NCBI GenBank assembly: GCA_964622375.1
Contig: CAZUQA010000041.1
Coordinates: forward strand, 1 to 8,084
DNA length: 8,084 nucleotides
Direction: 5' to 3'
Source: CAZUQA01 sp964622375
Lineage (GTDB): Bacteria > Bacillota_I > Bacilli_A > Erysipelotrichales > Erysipelotrichaceae
Shown here: positions 1 through 5,829 of the stretch, one piece after another
Position numbering within the stretch: position 1 is the stretch's first letter
How the letters are laid out: every line of letters begins with the position of its first letter
Notes under the pieces: generated by a model
What the model saw: only the letters and a program-made list of their open reading frames with translations
The model's database searches: none
What the model was told of the DNA's origin: nothing
Program-made: the position numbers and the translations under genes

Positions 1-1586
1 GCTGAGAAAGCACTGTAGTTGGTGGTTCCGTTATAGTAAACATAACGAATCTTATAGAAATACTTGGTGTTAGCTTTTAACTTCATGATATCAAAGTCTG
101 CAACGTCATAAGTTCGGGTAGTCCAAGTTTTCTTATTGGTACTGTAAAGTATTTGTACAGCTGACATGTTATTGGTATTAGTCCAGGTACCCTTTAAACT
201 GGCTAACTCCGCAGTAAGCGTTACATCATTGGGTATTGGTAATGCACTGGTTTTAACCGTTACCACCGGCGTAAAAGCCCCATAGACCAGTTTCTTATTG
301 ACCGTCTTCACTGATCTTACCCGATAGTAATAAGTAGTATTAGGTTTCAAGTAATAATCAATAAAACCGATTCCGCTAGTGGTTCCTACCGTCGCAAAGC
401 CTTTAGTTTTACTGGTTGATCTTTGGACTTGATAGTACTCAGCATCAGCTACCGGAGTAATGGTTATGGCCGCTTCAGTATACTTATCAATTAATGAAGT
501 ATCTCTAGCGACTATTAAAGTAAAGTTGAAGGTCTTATCCGGGTTTACACCATTAGTAGCTTTTAAAGTCATCGGATAACTGCCCACAGTTAAGCCGGCA
601 GCGATATCCAGCTTCTTAGTCGTGTTATTCCAAGTAATTGCGCCGTTACCACTGGTTTTGCTTACGGTTGGAGTTGGGGTTCCGGTAATGGTGAATACGT
701 TGCTGGAAGTTGCACTGTAGCCTGCAGTTAAAGTCATGGTAGTTGGCCCGGTGATATTTGGAGCAACCGGAGTTATTGCTGTTGATTCCCGGCTGATAAT
801 AGCGGTAGCTCCCGGAGCAATATCTACCGTGATATTGTCATCTGTCAAATTAACAGTGGTTGTCGCATTAACCAGTTTCCATTTGTAGTTAGCGCTGGGT
901 GTAGCTGCTTCAAATAGATGAGTTTCCGTAGTACCACTGTTATTAGTCAACTCTAAAGTAGCATTATCGCCAATATAGATATGTCCTCCTGCCACTTGCT
1001 GTATCGCTTGACTATTTGGTCCGGGGTTCACCTTTACTGCTGCAGATTCAACTATGCTTAATGATGAACCTGCACTAATTCCTACAGCATTCCATTTAGT
1101 GTTTTCTATCGTTAAGTTACCGGTGCCTTTGAAAGTTAAGTTCTTATTATTGCCAACATATACACTTTGCCATGAACTAATATCACCATTTTGACTAATA
1201 AAGTTGTTTCCTTGCAAAGCCACAACCGAGTCTGCATAGTAAACTTCAAATGCCAGCGCCGACATATGATTAGCTGTTAGATTCATGGCAGAAAATACTA
1301 AGTTGACATTGAGGAAAGCCGGTGTTATCTCTAAATCTGGGTGAGTTCCGGTAATAGTGTAGGTACCATTTTCAGATTCAAAATATAACCTGCAAGGATT
1401 ATATCTCCATTGTGATTCTGTTGGGTTTGAGTAATTATCCTCCCCAGATGGATTTAGGGTGCCGATGTTAATTGTGACCGGAGTCGGATCAACCGCTAAT
1501 AGTCTCTTAGATTTCTCCTGTATTAAGCCAAATACCATAAAAGCTACTAAAAACAAAGTCATAATTTTCTTTAAATTAGTTTTCAT
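1..1586 (-). CDS. Exported multi-domain surface protein (Ig-like and fibronectin-III-like), 3' end beyond window
   Basis: The frame stays open for 528 codons from the ATG at 1586 to the window edge, so the C-terminus is missing. The start is supported by an AGGGAGG Shine-Dalgarno 4 nt upstream. Residues 1-22 look like a signal peptide: lysines at 3, 6 and 7, then a hydrophobic stretch (IMTLFLVAFMVFGLI); no clean AxA cleavage site is visible. Residues about 35-265 are rich in Asn, Thr and Ser with short repeating beta-strand patterns such as LTFKGTGNLTI, resembling carbohydrate-binding or beta-helix regions of Gram-positive surface proteins. Residues about 273-360 look like a putative Ig (He_PIG-type) domain ending in NGVNPDKTFNFTLIV. 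Residues about 365-447 and 450-528 look like two fibronectin-III-type modules, with NTTYYYRVRSV and NTKYFYKIRYV marking equivalent strands. The role is unknown; adhesion or glycan binding is inference. An anchor such as a sortase signal may lie in the missing part. Export is likely; the exact domain families are less certain. Confidence 0.8.
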   Translation of the reverse strand, partial: MKTNLKKIMTLFLVAFMVFGLIQEKSKRLLAVDPTPVTINIGTLNPSGEDNYSNPTESQWRYNPCRLYFESENGTYTITGTHPDLEITPAFLNVNLVFSAMNLTANHMSALAFEVYYADSVVALQGNNFISQNGDISSWQSVYVGNNKNLTFKGTGNLTIENTKWNAVGISAGSSLSIVESAAVKVNPGPNSQAIQQVAGGHIYIGDNATLELTNNSGTTETHLFEAATPSANYKWKLVNATTTVNLTDDNITVDIAPGATAIISRESTAITPVAPNITGPTTMTLTAGYSATSSNVFTITGTPTPTVSKTSGNGAITWNNTTKKLDIAAGLTVGSYPMTLKATNGVNPDKTFNFTLIVARDTSLIDKYTEAAITITPVADAEYYQVQRSTSKTKGFATVGTTSGIGFIDYYLKPNTTYYYRVRSVKTVNKKLVYGAFTPVVTVKTSALPIPNDVTLTAELASLKGTWTNTNNMSAVQILYSTNKKTWTTRTYDVADFDIMKLKANTKYFYKIRYVYYNGTTNYSAFS

Positions 1587-1590
1587 ATTC

Positions 1591-1597
1591 CCTCCCT
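1591..1597 (-). promoter_or_regulatory. Shine-Dalgarno site of the surface-protein gene starting at 1586
   Basis: On the minus strand AGGGAGG lies 4 nt (GAAT) before the ATG at 1586. It matches the anti-SD well and fixes this start, since the coding-like signal-peptide sequence begins right there. Confidence 0.75.
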
Positions 1598-1691
1598 TTA
1601 GCGATGTCGAAAACTTTAATTGAAAAGCTGTTTTTATCCTATAGTCCCACTATTCTGCATGTGGCTAGGCCCAGGATTATTGTCTAATCCC

Positions 1692-1721
1692 ATTATATAT
1701 ATATATATATTGCAATAGCAA
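1692..1721 (-). promoter_or_regulatory. Predicted promoter of the surface-protein gene, with a dinucleotide repeat in its spacer
   Basis: Reading the minus strand, a -35-like TTGCTA (1721-1716, 4 of 6 to consensus) is followed by an 18-bp spacer and a perfect -10 TATAAT (1697-1692). The predicted RNA start is near 1685, leaving a leader of about 100 nt before the ATG at 1586. Most of the spacer is alternating A and T, so its length should change in 2-bp steps by slippage. The -10 is convincing; the -35 is only fair. Confidence 0.5.
1695..1710. repeat. (AT)8 simple sequence repeat
   Basis: Eight uninterrupted AT units, or 17 alternating bases counting T1694. It is the only microsatellite of this length noticed in the window, and it sits between the predicted -35 and -10 of the gene at 1586. 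Such tracts mutate by slipped-strand mispairing. Confidence 0.9.
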
Positions 1722-1737
1722 GCGCAGATTGTATAAT
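1710..1737 (+). promoter_or_regulatory. Possible plus-strand promoter facing away from the surface-protein gene
   Basis: On the plus strand TTGCAA (1710-1715), a 16-bp spacer and TATAAT (1732-1737) form a plausible sigma-A promoter that overlaps the minus-strand promoter at 1692-1721. No gene on the plus strand follows. Its transcript would run through 1744-1910 towards the 3' end of lon. AT-rich intergenic DNA produces such matches by chance, so this is tentative. Confidence 0.25.
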
Positions 1738-1850
1738 TTCCATCCCGGTATAAGAGGAAAATTGTTGAAGGCCCTAAAACATTACAATTTCACAAGAAAA
1801 AGTAATTCTTGAAAAGAAATCTTATCTGATTCTTAAAATAAATATTCTGA

Positions 1851-1883
1851 GCGAGCATCAATATCGATATAGCTAATGTTCGC
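1851..1883 (+). repeat. Imperfect 33-bp palindrome downstream of lon
   Basis: Outer arms GCGAGCAT (1851-1858) and ATGTTCGC (1876-1883) pair over 8 positions with one wobble. The centre is the perfect palindrome ATATCGATAT (1861-1870), with unequal loops CA and AGCTA between. The wobble is G-U in plus-strand RNA but C-A in minus-strand RNA, so the fold favours a plus-strand transcript. Function is unknown. Confidence 0.45.
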
Positions 1884-1884
1884 T

Positions 1885-1909
1885 AAAAGAAAACCGGCGG
1901 ACCGGCTTC
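1885..1909 (-). terminator. Rho-independent terminator of the tig-lon operon
   Basis: On the minus strand AAGCCGG, loop TCCG, CCGGTTT forms a 7-bp stem (one G-U) with four consecutive GC pairs, followed directly by the run TTTTCTTTT. It lies about 50 bp after the lon stop codon. This is the classic intrinsic terminator layout in the direction of lon. On the plus strand the same stem has an A-C mismatch and a poorer U tract, so it is mainly one-directional. Confidence 0.8.
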
Positions 1910-1925
1910 TTATTATTTTGTTGTT

Positions 1926-1951
1926 TAAATAGCTTGTTTACAAGCTATTTA
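1926..1951 (-). repeat. Perfect 11-bp hairpin just after lon
   Basis: TAAATAGCTTG and CAAGCTATTTA are exact inverted copies around a 4-base loop, starting 5 bp after the lon stop codon. In lon mRNA the stem is followed by AAACAAC, not a U run, so it is unlikely to be an intrinsic terminator by itself. Being upstream of the real terminator, it could protect the 3' end of the mRNA from exonucleases (inference). Confidence 0.7.
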
Positions 1952-1956
1952 GGCCG

Positions 1957-4278
1957 TCAACAAATAGCGGCTCGGATCACTTGATCCATCGATTCTACCG
2001 GAATAAAGTCGATATTATCTCTGACCGCTTCAGCTACATCTTCCAAATCTTTCAAATTGCCCTTGGGTATCAAAATGATGTTGATGCCGGAGCGATGAGC
2101 TGCTAAGCTCTTTTCCTTCAAGCCACCGATCGGCAGTACATTGCCCCGCAAAGTAACCTCGCCGGTCATGGCAACTTTGGCAGAAATAGCTTTTCCGGTA
2201 ATAGCTGATATCAGAGCTGTAGTTATCGTGATACCGGCACTGGGACCATCTTTTGGCACGGCACCTTCCGGAATATGGATTTGAATATCATGACCCTCAA
2301 AGAAACGCGGTTCGATACCCAACTTTTCGGCATTGGCTTTAACGTAACCGTAAGCCACCGTTGTTGATTCCTTCATGACATCCCCTAACTGACCGGTTAC
2401 TATCAGATTACCTTTACCGTCAAAGTAGGTAACTTCTATCGGCAAGATGTCCCCGCCAAATTGAGTGAAAGCTAAACCGGTGGCGACACCAATCTGATCT
2501 TTCACTTCTTTTTTTGAGAAGTCATAAATCTCTTTTCCCAACATTTCGTTAATCAGCTTTTTATTGACGCTGACGCTACGTTTTTCTTTTTTCATGATAG
2601 CCAGTACTGTCTTGCGGCATAAAGTCGATATCAGTCGTTCTAATTGTCGCACTCCGGCTTCCCGGGTGTAATAGCGAATCAAATATAACAGTGATTTATC
2701 ATCAATTTTAAATTGACTGGCTTTTAGGCCGTGGTTTGCCAGTTGTTTAGCTACCAAGTGGGCTAAGGCAATGTTGACTTTCTCCAGTTCGGTGTAAGAA
2801 GAAAGGGTGATGATCTCCAAACGATCACGCAGCGCCATTGGGATATCATCCTGGTAATTAGCGGTGCAGATAAACAGAATATTAGATAAATCATAACTTT
2901 CTTCCAAATAGTGGTCTTGGAAGAATTTGTTTTGTTCCGGGTCTAAAACTTCCAGCATGGCGTTGCTGGGATCACCTTTATAATCCATACCCATCTTATC
3001 GATTTCGTCAATTAAGAAAACCGGATTGATGACACCCACCCTTTTCATGCCTTGGATAATCTTACCGGGCATCGAGCCTAAGTAGGTACGGCGATGGCCG
3101 CGAATTTCCGCTTCATCTTTGACGCCACCGACTGAGATTTTTATAAACTGGCGATCTAAAGCTCGAGCCACCGATTTAGCCAGTGAAGTCTTACCGACTC
3201 CCGGGGGCCCGACTAAACAGATAATCGGTGAACTGGTATTGTTGGCAAATTGTTTTACTGCCAGATATTCCAGTATCCGCTCTTTGGGTTTCTCCAAACC
3301 AAAATGATCTTCATCCAATCTTTGAGCGACTAAGTTAATATCGGTGTTATCGGTGGTCTTTTGCCACCAAGGCAGCTTCATCAACCAATCGATATAGGTT
3401 CTTACTACCCCTGATTCACCGGAAGCTTGGGGTAGCATTTCGTATTTATTTAACTCATCGAGTAGTTTAATTTTAATATTCTCCGGATAAGGATTCTTTT
3501 CAATCTGACTGCGTAAATCATCGCTATCATCATCCTTGTCGGATATCTCTCCTAATTCTTCTTTGATCGCCCGCATTTTTTCCCGCAGGTAATAGTCTTT
3601 TTGATTTTCCTCGATGCGGTCGCGTACTTTATTATTGATATCTTTTTCAATACCGCTTAGAGTCTTTTCAATCTCCAATTCCCTAATTACGATGGTTAAA
3701 CGCTCATTGATGTTGATTGCTTCCAGTATCTCTTGTTTACGCTCTAAAGGTAAATGGAAGAATTGGGCAAAGTAGTCACCTAATTCCGGCGCTGATACCC
3801 CTTTTGCCAGTTCGGCAACGACTTCTTCCGAAGGAAAGTAACTGGATGAGGAGGCAAACTCTTCCAATTCTTTGGCGACCGTTCTGACTAAAGCCAGCTC
3901 TTCCATCTGATCGCCCTGGACGTTGTGGAGAATCTCAATTTCTCCTAAAAACTGTTCGGGCATATTAATCAGGCTAATCAAACGCGCTCTTTCCAAAGCT
4001 TTGATTGTCACTTTGCGGCTGTGCTCTTTACGTTTGATATGTTTAATCTCACATAAGCTGCCGATACGATAAATATCGTCATCACTCGGCATTTCCACTA
4101 ATATATCTTTTTGGGTAACCACAAAAACCAAAGAGTTGTAATTATCAAGTGCCAACTCCGTAGCATTGATACTCTTGGTTCTTCCCACATCAAGAGCGAC
4201 GGTGTTACCGGGAAAAGCGATAACGCCGCGGGTGATGATCACCGGTATGGTCATTGTTTCTTTATTTTTAAATTTCAT
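1957..4278 (-). CDS. lon: ATP-dependent serine protease Lon (LonA)
   Basis: Cytoplasmic hexameric AAA+ protease that unfolds and degrades misfolded and regulatory proteins. The 773 residues are of normal LonA length. The N-terminal substrate-binding domain covers about residues 10-200 (ITRGVIAFPGNTVAL at its start), followed by a helical coiled region about 200-300. The AAA+ core has Walker A GPPGVGKT at 357-364 and Walker B VFLIDEID at 420-427, with EIRGHRRTYLGSMPG at 391-405. The protease domain (about 590-773) has the Ser-Lys dyad: Ser680 in PKDGPSAGI and Lys723 in IGGLKEK. All catalytic elements are intact. The start at 4278 lies 20 bp after the tig stop and has no good Shine-Dalgarno; Met9 (ATG at 4254) is an alternative start, also with a weak site, so translation may be coupled to tig. 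It ends in TGA, with TAG in frame four codons later. It is probably cotranscribed from the CIRCE-controlled promoter ahead of tig. Confidence 0.98.
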   Translation of the reverse strand: MKFKNKETMTIPVIITRGVIAFPGNTVALDVGRTKSINATELALDNYNSLVFVVTQKDILVEMPSDDDIYRIGSLCEIKHIKRKEHSRKVTIKALERARLISLINMPEQFLGEIEILHNVQGDQMEELALVRTVAKELEEFASSSSYFPSEEVVAELAKGVSAPELGDYFAQFFHLPLERKQEILEAININERLTIVIRELEIEKTLSGIEKDINNKVRDRIEENQKDYYLREKMRAIKEELGEISDKDDDSDDLRSQIEKNPYPENIKIKLLDELNKYEMLPQASGESGVVRTYIDWLMKLPWWQKTTDNTDINLVAQRLDEDHFGLEKPKERILEYLAVKQFANNTSSPIICLVGPPGVGKTSLAKSVARALDRQFIKISVGGVKDEAEIRGHRRTYLGSMPGKIIQGMKRVGVINPVFLIDEIDKMGMDYKGDPSNAMLEVLDPEQNKFFQDHYLEESYDLSNILFICTANYQDDIPMALRDRLEIITLSSYTELEKVNIALAHLVAKQLANHGLKASQFKIDDKSLLYLIRYYTREAGVRQLERLISTLCRKTVLAIMKKEKRSVSVNKKLINEMLGKEIYDFSKKEVKDQIGVATGLAFTQFGGDILPIEVTYFDGKGNLIVTGQLGDVMKESTTVAYGYVKANAEKLGIEPRFFEGHDIQIHIPEGAVPKDGPSAGITITTALISAITGKAISAKVAMTGEVTLRGNVLPIGGLKEKSLAAHRSGINIILIPKGNLKDLEDVAEAVRDNIDFIPVESMDQVIRAAIC

Positions 4279-4298
4279 CTTACTTTACTTTCATCTTT

Positions 4299-5576
4299 CT
4301 AGCTAATAGCTGAGTTTACTACAATATCCATCGCCTTTCTTAGCTTTAAATCTAAACGCAAATCATTAACTCTGATAGTCTCTTTAATTTCCTTGACTTC
4401 TTTTTGATATTGCGCAGCGATTTTCTGATATTCGTCTTCGACTTCACTATCTTCGACTTCTAGCGCTTCTTTATTGGCGATAGCCTCCAATACTAAGCGC
4501 AACTTGACTTTGTTGGCGCCATCGATTTTAAACTGTTCCATTAAACTCTCTTTACTTTGACCGCTTAACTGGAAATATAATTCTTCATTTATTCCTTGGC
4601 TACTGATTCTGTTGATAAAATCATTATAGAGGTACTCTGTTTCATCATCGATCATCACTTGCGGTACTTCTACTTTAGCATCATTGACAATCAAATCAAA
4701 CAAATCATTACGGAATTTATCTTCGGCCTTTTTTGTGGCTGTTGCTAACAGGCTGTTGTATATCGACTGTCTAAGTTCCGCCAAATTGCTTACTCCCTCT
4801 CTTTTTAAACCTTGAGCAAAATCATCATCGGCAAAAGGCAATATTTTTTCTTTAATTTCATTAACCTTAACTTTGAAGGTCACCGGCTTGCCGGCTAAAT
4901 GTTTGGATTGATAGTCTTCAGGGAAGATCACTTCGATATCTTTTTCTTCTTCATTTTTCATACCAACTATCTGTTCTTCAAAACCCGGTACAAAGTTGCC
5001 GGAGCCGATTTCTAAAGGATAGTTTTCGGCAGAGCCATTTTCAAACTCAACACCATCTAAAAAACCTTTGAAATCAATAACCGCCGTATCACCTTGGGCT
5101 ACTTCACCGCTTTCTTTAAGTAACAGTTCCGCCAAATTCTCCCGTAGTTTATCAACTTGACCGTCGATATCTTCTTCGCTGATTCTGACTTCATCCTTGG
5201 CACAGAAGACATCTTTGTACTTGCCTAAAGTAACTTCTGGTTTGACTACACATTTGAAGGTTAAAGCTGTACTTTCTTTGCTTAAGGCATCAATTTCCAA
5301 CTCCGGACGCGCTACCAAACTGAGATTGTGTTCTTTTATTGCTGCCATTAAGAATTCACCGGCAAGTGATTCCACAGCTTCGATTAAAACATTTTTATCA
5401 TCGATCTGTTTTTTTATCATTTCTAAGGGTGCTTTACCGCCGCGAAAACCCGGAACTTTAACATTTCTGGCGATTTTCTTAAAGGCTTTCTCTTGAGCCT
5501 GTTGCCAAACCTCACCGCTACAAGTTACTTTAATTTCTCCGGTCGAGTTTTCTAAAGCTGTCCAGGTTGAATTCAT
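4299..5576 (-). CDS. tig: Trigger factor, ribosome-associated chaperone and peptidyl-prolyl isomerase
   Basis: Trigger factor binds next to the ribosome exit tunnel and shelters nascent chains. With the start at 5576 the protein has 425 residues, normal for the family. The ribosome-binding domain (about 1-115) carries the signature GFRGGKAP, with Phe44 and Arg45 in the usual loop position. The FKBP-type isomerase domain spans about 160-245 (GDTAVIDFKGFLDGVEFENG, then GSGNFVPGFEEQIVGM). The C-terminal helical chaperone domain runs from about 247 to 425. The frame extends 7 codons further upstream to an ATG at 5597, but that start has no ribosome site and lies inside the CIRCE operator. The ATG at 5576 sits 5 nt after AAGGAGG and gives the typical N-terminus, so it is preferred. 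It is the first gene of an operon with lon, 20 bp downstream. The clpP or clpX genes often found next to tig in Gram-positive bacteria are absent here. Confidence 0.97.
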   Translation of the reverse strand: MNSTWTALENSTGEIKVTCSGEVWQQAQEKAFKKIARNVKVPGFRGGKAPLEMIKKQIDDKNVLIEAVESLAGEFLMAAIKEHNLSLVARPELEIDALSKESTALTFKCVVKPEVTLGKYKDVFCAKDEVRISEEDIDGQVDKLRENLAELLLKESGEVAQGDTAVIDFKGFLDGVEFENGSAENYPLEIGSGNFVPGFEEQIVGMKNEEEKDIEVIFPEDYQSKHLAGKPVTFKVKVNEIKEKILPFADDDFAQGLKREGVSNLAELRQSIYNSLLATATKKAEDKFRNDLFDLIVNDAKVEVPQVMIDDETEYLYNDFINRISSQGINEELYFQLSGQSKESLMEQFKIDGANKVKLRLVLEAIANKEALEVEDSEVEDEYQKIAAQYQKEVKEIKETIRVNDLRLDLKLRKAMDIVVNSAIS

Positions 5577-5581
5577 ATTTT

Positions 5582-5588
5582 CCTCCTT
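5582..5588 (-). promoter_or_regulatory. Shine-Dalgarno of tig, deciding the start
   Basis: AAGGAGG on the minus strand, 5 nt before the ATG at 5576: a full-strength site. It shows that the upstream ATG at 5597 is not the start. Its first two bases overlap the last bases of the CIRCE operator. Confidence 0.9.
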
Positions 5589-5613
5589 AGCACTCACAAT
5601 ATCAGAGTGCTAC
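5587..5613 (-). promoter_or_regulatory. CIRCE operator (HrcA binding site) ahead of tig-lon
   Basis: TTAGCACTC (5587-5595), a 9-bp spacer, and GAGTGCTAC (5605-5613) match the CIRCE consensus TTAGCACTC-N9-GAGTGCTAA at 17 of 18 arm positions, with exactly the canonical spacer. In known systems the repressor HrcA binds this element and is inactivated on heat stress, usually on groESL and dnaK operons. Here the element starts at about the predicted +1 and runs into the tig Shine-Dalgarno, the normal CIRCE location. This implies heat-shock derepression of tig and lon. hrcA itself is not in the window. Confidence 0.93.
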
Positions 5614-5618
5614 TTATT

Positions 5619-5646
5619 ATTATAAACCAAAAAACTGTCTTGTCAA
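5619..5646 (-). promoter_or_regulatory. Sigma-A promoter of the tig-lon operon
   Basis: On the minus strand a perfect -35 TTGACA (5646-5641), a 16-bp spacer and a perfect -10 TATAAT (5624-5619). The predicted RNA start is about 5612, giving a leader of about 36 nt that begins with the CIRCE element. A promoter this close to consensus would be strong when HrcA is off. Confidence 0.88.
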
Positions 5647-5765
5647 TGATAGCACGGATTTGTCTTATAAATAAACACAATACTTTCGCAAATTCCCATA
5701 TTTGCCTATTTATAAACTTGACATCTATGCGCGCCAAGCTTTTACCGGCTATTGACACAACTATA

Positions 5766-5791
5766 AAAGGGCTGATGTTTTCCAGCCCTTT
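5766..5791 (-). terminator. Probable terminator of the surface-protein gene at 7038-5830
   Basis: AAAGGGCTG (5766-5774) and CAGCCCTTT (5783-5791) form a perfect 9-bp stem with an 8-base loop, about 40 bp after the stop codon. In the minus direction it ends in a run of four Ts (then ATAG), which is short; the stem itself supplies AAA/TTT symmetry. It separates this gene from the tig promoter. Confidence 0.7.
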
Positions 5792-5829
5792 CGTTCATCT
5801 ACTATTTTTTACTATTTTTGTAAATAAAG

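Larger units (their letters stand above)
1587..1956. other. 370-bp intergenic region between lon and the surface-protein gene
   Basis: No convincing coding frame is present on either strand; the longest plus-strand candidate is an 18-codon frame (1876-1932) without a ribosome site. The region holds, from the lon side, a perfect hairpin (1926-1951), a terminator (1885-1909), an imperfect palindrome (1851-1883), AT-rich sequence with a weak CAAGAA/TTCTTG inverted repeat (1793-1811), overlapping divergent promoter-like sequences around the (AT)8 tract (1692-1737), and about 100 bp of leader for the gene at 1586. Confidence 0.7.

Noticed and set aside
1876..1932. 18-codon plus-strand frame starting at ATG 1876
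   Set aside because: No ribosome site, and it spans the terminator hairpin of lon; most likely chance.
3119..3307. 62-codon plus-strand open frame
   Set aside because: Lies wholly antisense to the AAA+ region of lon; no ribosome site and no recognisable protein.
4111..4302. 63-codon plus-strand open frame
   Set aside because: Antisense to the conserved start of lon; composition is a shadow of the lon frame.
5197..5496. 99-codon plus-strand open frame
   Set aside because: Antisense to the conserved trigger factor ribosome-binding domain; no independent coding evidence.
5577..5597. Start of tig at the upstream ATG (7 extra residues)
   Set aside because: That ATG lies inside the CIRCE element with no Shine-Dalgarno; AAGGAGG points to the ATG at 5576.
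5689..5708. GCAAAT/ATTTGC small inverted repeat upstream of the tig promoter
   Set aside because: Six-base AT-rich arms occur by chance in this composition; no link to a promoter element.
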